6,223 bases of DNA. Origin: Nitrosomonadales bacterium (GTDB taxonomy: Bacteria; Pseudomonadota; Gammaproteobacteria; Burkholderiales; Sulfuricellaceae). Made by a program: the position numbers and the translations under genes. How positions within the stretch are numbered: the first letter of the stretch is position 1; every line of letters starts with the position of its first letter. The notes beneath the pieces were generated by a model, which ran no database searches, was not told where the DNA came from, and worked only from the letters and a program-made list of their open reading frames with translations. The stretch is taken from assembly GCA_003104895.1 (NCBI GenBank), contig PQAG01000057.1:813-7035 (forward strand). Direction: 5' to 3'. Positions 1 to 5,056 of the stretch are shown one piece after another.

Positions 1-230
1 GTGGCGATCACCGCCAGTTCGACCGGCTGGCCGATGTCGGCAACCGAGGCGTAGGCCTTGCGGCCCTGGATTTCCGGGCTTTTCGGGTTGATGGGGTAGA
101 GTCCGCCCTGGAAGCCGCTTTCGATCATGTTCTGGAAAACGATATGGCCGATGGAATCCACACGTTCGCTGGCGCCGAATACAGCGACGGATTTTGGCGC
201 GAAAAGGGGGTTGAGGTAGTGTTGGCCCAT
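1..230 (-). CDS. N-terminus of ADP-forming acyl-CoA synthetase family protein, possibly Pat-type with a GNAT domain (partial)
   Basis: Reading the minus strand from ATG at 230-228 gives 76 uninterrupted codons that leave the window at base 1. The start reads MGQHYLNPLFAPKSVAVFGA, followed by SERVDSIGHIVFQNMIESGF and later LYPINPK and PVELAVIAT. This is the Rossmann-like CoA-binding domain that opens NDP-forming acyl-CoA synthetases: SVAVFGAS is the glycine-containing first strand and loop, and YPINPK follows the second strand. In many proteobacteria proteins starting this way are about 900 residues and end in a GNAT domain (Pat/YfiQ-like protein lysine acetyltransferases). That C-terminal domain is outside the window, so a plain acyl-CoA synthetase cannot be excluded. 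GGGA at 241-244 (minus strand) lies 10 nt before the ATG as a weak ribosome site. The gene is divergent from the deacetylase gene at 327. Family confidence is high; the acetyltransferase fusion is inferred. Confidence 0.85.
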   Translation of the reverse strand, partial: MGQHYLNPLFAPKSVAVFGASERVDSIGHIVFQNMIESGFQGGLYPINPKSPEIQGRKAYASVADIGQPVELAVIA

Positions 231-259
231 GATTTTGCGATCCCGATATGAGAGAGGGT

Positions 260-288
260 ATTATAGAAACCAGTTGTGACCATTGTGC
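260..288 (-). promoter_or_regulatory. Candidate sigma-70 promoter for the leftward gene
   Basis: The minus strand reads TATAAT at 265-260, a perfect -10 hexamer. With 17 bp spacing the -35 position (288-283) reads GCACAA, a poor match to TTGACA. Transcription would start near 253, giving a leader of about 23 nt before the ATG at 230. The strong -10 and good position support it; the weak -35 suggests an activator or a modest promoter. Confidence 0.45.
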
Positions 289-301
289 CACAGATTACGA
301 T
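274..301 (+). promoter_or_regulatory. Weak candidate promoter for the rightward operon
   Basis: TTGTGA (274-279) and TACGAT (296-301) are separated by 16 bp and each matches the sigma-70 consensus at four of six positions. A start near 308 would place the 14-bp palindrome at 307-320 right at the transcription start, a usual operator position. The alternative is a -10 inside the palindrome (TATAAG, 313-318), which has no acceptable -35 and would give an almost leaderless message. Both options are tentative. Confidence 0.2.
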
Positions 302-306
302 CCCAA

Positions 307-320
307 GTCTTATATAAGAC
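307..320. promoter_or_regulatory. Perfect 14-bp palindrome GTCTTATATAAGAC, possible operator
   Basis: GTCTTATATAAGAC equals its own reverse complement over all 14 bases and ends 6 bp before the ATG of the deacetylase gene. Its AT-rich centre stands out in a GC-rich context. The size and place fit a binding site for a dimeric repressor acting on the rightward operon. A hairpin is less likely because almost no loop would remain. I do not recognise the site as that of a named regulator. Confidence 0.4.
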
Positions 321-326
321 CACACG

Positions 327-1250
327 ATGCATACTGCCTACATTTCCCACCCTGCCTGCCTCAGGCACGACATGGGCGCCGGCCATCCAGAGTGTCCGGC
401 GCGCATCCAGGCGATAGAGGACCAGCTGATCGCCTCGGGATTGCTGCACTTTCTCGATCGCCACGACGCGCCAATGGCGACGGACGAAGTGCTGGCGCGG
501 GTGCACCAGCCGGATTATATTGCGGCCATTCGTGCCGCTGCGCCGGAGGCTGGCATGGCCTGCCTCGACCCCGATACGGCGATGAATCCTTACACGCTGG
601 AAGCCGCCCTGCGCGCGGCCGGTGCGGTGGTGCTGGCGGTGGACCTGGTGCTGGCGGGCAAGGTGGAAAATGCCTTCTGCAATGTGCGGCCGCCCGGCCA
701 CCACGCCGGCATGGCCAGTTCCGCCGGTTTCTGCATTTTCAACAATGTGGCGGTCGGGGTGGCTCATGCCCTGACGCATCATGGGCTGGAGCGGGTAGCC
801 ATTGCCGATTTCGACGTGCACCACGGCAACGGGACGGAAAACATTTTTCACGACGATCCGCGCGTGATGCTGTGCTCGACTTTCCGTCATCCCTATTACC
901 CCCATTGCGGGGCTGACAGCGGCAACGATCACATCATCAACGTTCCGCTCCCGGCCGGGACATCGGGAGAGGGCTTCCGTGCAGCGGTGACGGAGCGCTG
1001 GCTCCCTGCGCTTGAGCGTTTCCATCCTCAGATGCTGTTCATTTCAGCCGGCTTCGACGCCCACCGTGATGATGACATGGGCGGCTTCGGGCTGAGGGAA
1101 GCGGATTACATCTGGGTGACCGGGAAGCTCAGGGACATCGCCGCTCGCCACGCCTCCCGGCGCATCGTGTCGGTGCTGGAGGGCGGCTATGCCCTGCATG
1201 CCCTCGGGCGCAGCGCGGCGGCGCATATCAAGGTGCTGAGCGGATTATGA
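327..1250 (+). CDS. Histone deacetylase family protein (class II/AcuC-AphA-like zinc amidohydrolase)
   Basis: The 307-residue product is a full-length single-domain arginase/deacetylase-fold enzyme that hydrolyses acetyl groups from acetyl-lysine or acetylated amines in the cytoplasm. Visible motifs in order are HPECPAR (20-26); PPGHHAG (122-128) with the catalytic His pair H125/H126; DFDVHHGNGT (161-170), whose D163 and H165 are zinc ligands; SAGFDAHRDD (240-249), where D249 should be the third zinc ligand, followed by DMGG instead of the commoner PLGG; and LEGGY (284-288), with the class II-type transition-state Tyr Y288. The start MHTAYISHPACLRHDMG matches how the family usually begins, although no Shine-Dalgarno sequence is visible upstream. 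It heads the rightward gene run, and its TGA overlaps the archease ATG by four bases (ATGA). Substrate is not shown by the sequence: lysine-acetylated protein, acetylpolyamine or another acetylamide are all possible. Confidence 0.93.
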   Translation: MHTAYISHPACLRHDMGAGHPECPARIQAIEDQLIASGLLHFLDRHDAPMATDEVLARVHQPDYIAAIRAAAPEAGMACLDPDTAMNPYTLEAALRAAGAVVLAVDLVLAGKVENAFCNVRPPGHHAGMASSAGFCIFNNVAVGVAHALTHHGLERVAIADFDVHHGNGTENIFHDDPRVMLCSTFRHPYYPHCGADSGNDHIINVPLPAGTSGEGFRAAVTERWLPALERFHPQMLFISAGFDAHRDDDMGGFGLREADYIWVTGKLRDIAARHASRRIVSVLEGGYALHALGRSAAAHIKVLSGL

Positions 1251-1654
1251 GCTTCGATTATTTCGAGCATGCTGCCGACATCGGCGTCATCGGCCGCGGC
1301 GCTACGCCGGAGGAGGCATTCGAAGGCGCCGCCGAGGCCATGTTCGCGATCATGGTGGATGCTGCCCAGGTCAGGCCGCTGGTGCTGTTTGCCTTTGCCT
1401 TTGCCGAAGATGATCTTGAGCTGGCGCTGGTGACCTGGCTCAACCGCCTGCTGGCCGAATCTCGCCAGCGGGGCCTGGCCTTGGGGCGATTCAGCCTGAA
1501 TCGGGCCGACGGGGAGTGGCAGGGGAAAGCCTGGGGCGCGCCGTGGGATGCGAACATGGCGCGCGGCACCGAGGTGAAGGGCGCAACCCTGACCATGCTG
1601 CATGTCGGGCAGGCCGATGGGGCCTGGGAAGCGCGTTGCGTGGTGGATGTTTGA
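1247..1654 (+). CDS. Archease, RtcB activator
   Basis: The 135-residue product is the usual archease size. Archease is a cofactor that speeds guanylylation and multiple turnover of the RNA ligase RtcB. The N-terminus MSFDYFEHAADIGVIGRG contains the EHxADIG signature with the conserved acidic residue D11. The C-terminal part has GTEVKG (107-112) with the conserved Lys K111, and the protein ends in VVDV with the conserved Asp D134. The family often has a TYH sequence after the Lys motif; here it reads TLT (114-116), a local difference of unknown effect. The ATG overlaps the stop of the deacetylase gene in an ATGA arrangement, so translation is probably coupled; AAGGTG at 1230-1235 is a weak ribosome site. 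The next gene encodes RtcB itself, which strongly supports the assignment. Confidence 0.92.
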   Translation: MSFDYFEHAADIGVIGRGATPEEAFEGAAEAMFAIMVDAAQVRPLVLFAFAFAEDDLELALVTWLNRLLAESRQRGLALGRFSLNRADGEWQGKAWGAPWDANMARGTEVKGATLTMLHVGQADGAWEARCVVDV

Positions 1655-1660
1655 GTTAGC

Positions 1661-1716
1661 TGTCTGCGGTAAGCGGTAAGCAGAGAATTGAAACCTGAGA
1701 ACTGAAAGCTGATCAT
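1661..1716 (+). repeat. Degenerate 7-bp tandem repeat filling the archease-rtcB gap
   Basis: The spacer can be cut into eight consecutive heptamers: TGTCTGC, GGTAAGC, GGTAAGC, AGAGAAT, TGAAACC, TGAGAAC, TGAAAGC, TGATCAT. Two adjacent units are identical, and the others drift around a TGAAAGC-like consensus. The array begins six bases after the archease stop and its last unit runs into the first two bases of the rtcB start codon. It leaves no strong ribosome binding site: GAAAG at 1704-1708 is the only candidate for the ATG at 1715. Similar degenerate heptamer intergenic arrays occur in other proteobacteria from memory, but I cannot check identity here. Confidence 0.6.
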
Positions 1717-3148
1717 GGACATGTCACGTCTGCAAAAAATTGATGCCTGTGCCTGGAGCGTGCCGCTGCGCGCCGGCGAGAAGCGCGCTCCGGTGCTGCT
1801 CTATGGCAGCGAATCCCTGCTTGCCAGCATGGACGACAAGGTGCTGGAGCAGATCACCAATGTCGCCTGCCTGCCGGGGCTGGCGGGCAGCGCCATGACC
1901 ATGCCCGATGCGCACTGGGGCTATGGTTTCCCTATCGGCGGCGTGGCGGCGTTCGATCCAGATCAGGGCGGCATCATTTCTGCCGGCGGCGTGGGTTTCG
2001 ATATTTCCTGCGGCATCCGCTGCCTGCGCACCAACCTCGATCTCCAGCAGATTGCTCCCCACCTGGAAAGGCTTGCGGACGCGCTGTTCCGCGCCATTCC
2101 GGCGGGCGTGGGCGAGGAGGGCAAGCTGAAGCTGACGCCTGCCCAGCTGGATGACGTGCTGACGGGCGGCGCGCAATGGGCGGTGGCGCATGGCTACGGC
2201 CATGCGGATGAGCTGGAATATGTCGAGGAGCGAGGACAAATGAAAGGCGCCGTGCCGGGCAACGTGTCCGAGTTCGCCAAGAAGCGCCAGCGCGGCGAGA
2301 TGGGCACGCTGGGCTCGGGCAACCACTACCTTGAGCTGCAGGTGGTGGAGAAAATTTATGATCCAGCCGCGGCGCAGGCTTTTGGCCTGCACCAGGGACA
2401 GGTGCTGGTTTCCATCCATTGCGGCTCGCGCGGCCTGGGACACCAGATCGGCACCGACTATCTGGTGTCCCTCGCCAAGGCGGCGGGGCGGCTGGGCATT
2501 CATCTGCCCGACCGCGAACTGGCCTGTGCACCCATCAACTCGCCGGAAGGCCAGGAATATCTCGGCGCCATGAACGCAGCGATCAACGTGGCGCTGGCCA
2601 ACCGCCAGATACTTGCCCACCTGACGCGCGAAGTGTTCGGCGAAATCCTGCCGCAGGCCAGCCTGGAAACACTGTTCGATGTTTCGCACAACACCTGTAA
2701 ACTGGAAAAACATGCCGTGGATGGCAAGGAGCGGCTGCTCTATGTCCACCGCAAGGGTGCGACGCGCGCCTTCGGCCCCGGCCATCCCGCATTGCCGGAG
2801 CGTTACCGTCAGGCTGGCCAGCCGGTGATCATCGGCGGCAGCATGGGAACGGGGTCCTACGTGCTGGCCGGGACGAGGGAGAGCGAGAGCCGCGCATTCT
2901 CCTCCGCCAGCCATGGCGCCGGGCGCGCCATGAGCCGCACGCAGGCCTTGAAGCGCTGGCAGGGCAGGGAGTTGATACGCGATCTGGCGAGCCGGGGGAT
3001 ACTGATCCGCACCCAGTCCATGCGCGGGGCGGCGGAGGAAGCGCCGGGCGCCTACAAGGACGTGGACGAGGTGGCCGCGGCGACGGAGCAGGCGGGGTTG
3101 GCGAAGCGCGTTGCCTTCCTGCGGCCGAAAGCATGTGTCAAGGGATAG
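1715..3148 (+). CDS. rtcB: RNA-splicing ligase RtcB
   Basis: The 477-residue product is a GTP- and Mn(2+)-dependent RNA ligase joining 2',3'-cyclic-phosphate or 3'-phosphate ends to 5'-hydroxyl ends. All hallmark residues of Pyrococcus horikoshii RtcB can be placed: FDISCG with D96 and C99; SGNHYLE (201-207) with N203, H204 and E207; SIHCGSRG (233-240) with H235; SHNTCK (324-329) with H325; SASHGAGRAMSR (397-408) with H400, the guanylylated His; and the terminal VKG with K476. It has the long, archaeal-like length (about 480) rather than the roughly 408 residues of E. coli RtcB, and no intein. Two in-frame ATGs compete (1715 and 1721); 1715 is favoured slightly by GAAAG six bases upstream. 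No rtcA, rtcR or sigma-54 site is nearby, so this is not the stress-induced rtcBA arrangement. With archease next door, it is probably a housekeeping or operon-controlled RNA repair ligase. Confidence 0.96.
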   Translation: MDMSRLQKIDACAWSVPLRAGEKRAPVLLYGSESLLASMDDKVLEQITNVACLPGLAGSAMTMPDAHWGYGFPIGGVAAFDPDQGGIISAGGVGFDISCGIRCLRTNLDLQQIAPHLERLADALFRAIPAGVGEEGKLKLTPAQLDDVLTGGAQWAVAHGYGHADELEYVEERGQMKGAVPGNVSEFAKKRQRGEMGTLGSGNHYLELQVVEKIYDPAAAQAFGLHQGQVLVSIHCGSRGLGHQIGTDYLVSLAKAAGRLGIHLPDRELACAPINSPEGQEYLGAMNAAINVALANRQILAHLTREVFGEILPQASLETLFDVSHNTCKLEKHAVDGKERLLYVHRKGATRAFGPGHPALPERYRQAGQPVIIGGSMGTGSYVLAGTRESESRAFSSASHGAGRAMSRTQALKRWQGRELIRDLASRGILIRTQSMRGAAEEAPGAYKDVDEVAAATEQAGLAKRVAFLRPKACVKG

Positions 3149-3176
3149 CTGGATAATCTGGAAGGGAAGATAAATA

Positions 3177-3722
3177 GTGCTGGCAGCAGAAAAAGCTTGG
3201 GAAATTTATAAAACGGCAGACCTGATCCACTCTGCCCAGGCCGTGTCCGATGCTGTATGGCGCATGGCAGGGGAGATTTCTGCGCAACTTGCGGACAGGC
3301 AGCCGCTGGTGCTCAGCGTGATGGGCGGGGCGACAGTGTTTGCGGGCCAGTTGCTGCCGCTGCTGGAATTCCCGCTGGATTTCGATTACGTGCAGGTATC
3401 GCGCTACGGGGATGCCATCCGCGGCGGACAGATGATCTGGAAAGTGCCGCCGCCCGTGAATGTCAAGGGGCGGGTGGTGCTGGTGCTGGATGACATTCTG
3501 GACGAGGGGATCACCCTGGCGGAAATCCGCGCCAGCGTGCTGGAACTGGGCGCGGACGCCTGTTTCAGCGCAGTCTTCGTCGAGAAGGAAACCGGCAGGC
3601 AAAAGCCGATTCGTGCCGATTTTGTCGGATTGCGGGTTCCTGACCGATATGTTTTCGGTTTCGGAATGGATGTTCATGGCGCGTGGCGCAATTTGCCCGC
3701 AATTTATGCTTTGAAGGAATAA
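3177..3722 (+). CDS. Hypoxanthine-guanine phosphoribosyltransferase
   Basis: The 181-residue product is a type I phosphoribosyltransferase that joins hypoxanthine or guanine to PRPP, giving IMP or GMP and pyrophosphate, in the cytosol. The PRPP loop is VLVLDDILDEGITL (101-114): D105/D106 match the acidic pair and D109 the catalytic Asp of human HGPRT. The pyrophosphate-loop region is SVMGGATVFAG (47-57). The purine-binding part is DFVGLRVPDRYVFGFGMD (148-165), aligning well with human DFVGFEIPDKFVVGYALD; K137 is the likely base-contacting Lys. The start is GTG, and an in-frame TAA at 3171-3173 rules out anything earlier; AGGGA at 3163-3167 is a good ribosome site nine bases upstream. It lies 28 bp after rtcB and 9 bp before the phosphorylase. 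Preference between hypoxanthine and guanine is not decidable from sequence, but the neighbour suggests hypoxanthine. Confidence 0.92.
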   Translation: MLAAEKAWEIYKTADLIHSAQAVSDAVWRMAGEISAQLADRQPLVLSVMGGATVFAGQLLPLLEFPLDFDYVQVSRYGDAIRGGQMIWKVPPPVNVKGRVVLVLDDILDEGITLAEIRASVLELGADACFSAVFVEKETGRQKPIRADFVGLRVPDRYVFGFGMDVHGAWRNLPAIYALKE

Positions 3723-3731
3723 GGGAAAAGA

Positions 3732-4490
3732 ATGCTTGGAATTATCGGAGGCAGCGGTCTGACGCAGATATCCGGCCTGGAAGAGGTGCAGCGCAAAGTG
3801 GTGAGGACGCCCTACGGCGAGCCTTCCGGCGCGCTGACGTTCGGCAGGATCAACGGGAAGGAAGTGGTGTTTCTGGCGCGTCACGGTTATGGCCACACCA
3901 TTCCGCCGCACGAGGTGAATTACCGGGCCAACATGTGGGCGCTGCATGCCGAGGGGGCTGAGGATGTGATTTCAATCGCCACCGTCGGCGGCATTCATGC
4001 CGACATGAAGCCTGGCACCATTGCCATTCCCGATCAGATCATCGACTATACCTGGGGGCGCAAAAGCACCTACCACGACTGCCAGGAAACCTGCGGTGCG
4101 AAGCCGGTGGTGCATATCGACTTTACCTGGCCCTACTGCGACAAGATGCGGCAGCTATGCATGCAGGCCTGCCACCGGGCGGGGGAGGCGTTCATTGACG
4201 GCGGGGTTTACGCCGCAGTTCAGGGGCCGCGCCTGGAAACAGCCGCCGAGATCAACCGCCTGGAGCGTGACGGCGCCGCCATGGTGGGCATGACCGGCAT
4301 GCCGGAAGCCTCGCTGGCGAGGGAAATCGGCTTGTGCTATGCAGCGCTGGCGGTGTCGGCCAATTTTGCCGCCGGGCGCGGCTCAAGCGCGCATGCAATT
4401 GCCTACGAAGCAGTGGATTCGACCCTCAAGCAGGCGATGCAGCGGGTGCTGAAAATCCTGCAAGAGGTGGTTGAGCTTCGTGACTGCTAG
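3732..4490 (+). CDS. S-methyl-5'-thioinosine phosphorylase (MTAP/PNP family)
   Basis: The 252-residue product belongs to the trimeric nucleoside phosphorylase family, which cleaves methylthio-nucleosides with phosphate to free base and methylthioribose-1-phosphate. Family marks are IIGGSGL (4-10, phosphate loop), ARHGYGH (49-55), PPHEVNYRANMWAL (58-71), YAAVQGPRLET (160-170, with the ribose-site ETxAE region) and MVGMTGMPEASLARE (184-198, ribose-binding Met and the segment after it). The base-specificity loop reads SANFAAGRG: N211 sits where human MTA phosphorylase has D220 and where 6-oxopurine-specific PNP has Asn. This favours methylthioinosine, as in the Pseudomonas aeruginosa enzyme PA3004, over methylthioadenosine. 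AAGGGA at 3721-3726 is a good ribosome site five bases before ATG. The gene follows the hypoxanthine phosphoribosyltransferase closely and its end overlaps the deformylase start. Phosphorylase family is certain; the inosine preference is inferred. Confidence 0.9.
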   Translation: MLGIIGGSGLTQISGLEEVQRKVVRTPYGEPSGALTFGRINGKEVVFLARHGYGHTIPPHEVNYRANMWALHAEGAEDVISIATVGGIHADMKPGTIAIPDQIIDYTWGRKSTYHDCQETCGAKPVVHIDFTWPYCDKMRQLCMQACHRAGEAFIDGGVYAAVQGPRLETAAEINRLERDGAAMVGMTGMPEASLAREIGLCYAALAVSANFAAGRGSSAHAIAYEAVDSTLKQAMQRVLKILQEVVELRDC

Positions 4491-5013
4491 AGCCGTGCTC
4501 AAAATGGGCGATGCGCGCCTGCTGGAGCCAGCCCGGCCGGTAGCTGCATTCAATACGCCCGAGTTGCACGCGCTCGTTGCGGACATGCGGGATACCATGC
4601 AGGCACTGAATGGCGCAGGTCTGGCCGCGCCGCAGATCGGCGTGGGGCTGCAGGTGGTGATTTTCGGCGTGGCCAAAAACCCGCGTTACCCGGAAGCCGA
4701 AATGGTACCGGATACCGTCCTGCTCAACCCGGTACTGGAATATCCCGGCGATGAAATGGAGGACGGCTGGGAAGGGTGTCTGTCACTGCCAGGGGTGCGA
4801 GGCAAGGTCCCGCGCCACAAGCGCCTGCGCTACCGCGGCCATGATCTGGCAGGCCAGCCCATCGACCGCACCGTCTCCGGGTTTCACGCCCGGGTGGTGC
4901 AGCACGAGTGCGATCATCTGAATGGCATCCTCTACCCGATGCGGATGACCGACATGCGGCAGTTCGGCTTTACCGAGGTGCTGTTCCCGAATCTGGCGCC
5001 AATGGAAGAATGA
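4480..5013 (+). CDS. def: Peptide deformylase
   Basis: The product, 177 residues from this start, removes the formyl group from the N-terminal Met of new proteins at the ribosome exit. All three motifs are present: GAGLAAPQ (45-52), WEGCLS (97-102) with metal ligand C100, and QHECDH (141-146) with ligands H142 and H146 and catalytic E143. This is the usual iron deformylase pattern. I chose GTG at 4480, giving MTARAVLKMGDARLLEPARP, because related betaproteobacterial enzymes begin this way and AGAGGTGG at 4463-4470 lies about nine bases upstream. An in-frame TTG at 4471 would add three residues but leaves almost no spacing. The start overlaps the phosphorylase gene by 11 bp, implying coupled translation. 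The usual partner fmt is absent here, so this may be a second deformylase gene rather than the def-fmt copy. Confidence 0.93.
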   Translation: MTARAVLKMGDARLLEPARPVAAFNTPELHALVADMRDTMQALNGAGLAAPQIGVGLQVVIFGVAKNPRYPEAEMVPDTVLLNPVLEYPGDEMEDGWEGCLSLPGVRGKVPRHKRLRYRGHDLAGQPIDRTVSGFHARVVQHECDHLNGILYPMRMTDMRQFGFTEVLFPNLAPMEE

Positions 5014-5041
5014 TTTAGCGGTTTGCCGCCAAATGATTTTT
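5014..5041 (+). terminator. Probable rho-independent terminator after the deformylase
   Basis: Just after the stop codon, GCGG (5018-5021) and CCGC (5026-5029) pair around a TTTG loop. Outer bases ATTT (5013-5016) and AAAT (5031-5034) extend the stem across one A-C mismatch. Five Ts follow at 5037-5041. The stem is short but the location is ideal for ending the rightward operon. On the minus strand no T-run follows the hairpin, so it would be weaker for the converging dikinase gene. Confidence 0.5.
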
Positions 5042-5056
5042 CCGTCTGGCTCTGGA

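Noticed and set aside
269..291. TGGCAC on the minus strand as a sigma-54 -24 element
   Set aside because: The matching -12 element (TTGCA or similar five bases later) is absent; the bases there read TCACA.
275..292. CRP or FNR binding site
   Set aside because: The half-sites TGTGA and CCACA are eight bases apart, not six, and neither half matches the FNR TTGAT/ATCAA pattern.
248..916. Plus-strand open frame overlapping the deacetylase gene in another frame
   Set aside because: The translation is low-complexity Gly/Arg/Ala/Pro-rich, without a family signature, and starts within the promoter region. The deacetylase frame explains the same bases.
1724..2914. Long open frame antisense to rtcB (about 396 codons)
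   Set aside because: It is a by-product of GC-rich third positions. The opposite strand encodes RtcB with all catalytic residues, and the antisense translation has no recognisable motif and is rich in Arg, Ala and His.
3149..3176. Terminator or separate promoter between rtcB and the phosphoribosyltransferase
   Set aside because: The 28-bp gap has no hairpin with a T-run and no recognisable -35/-10 pair. It only holds a good ribosome site.
4471..4479. TTG at 4471 as the deformylase start
   Set aside because: The ribosome site would be only about three bases away, and the extra residues are not typical of the family; GTG at 4480 fits better.
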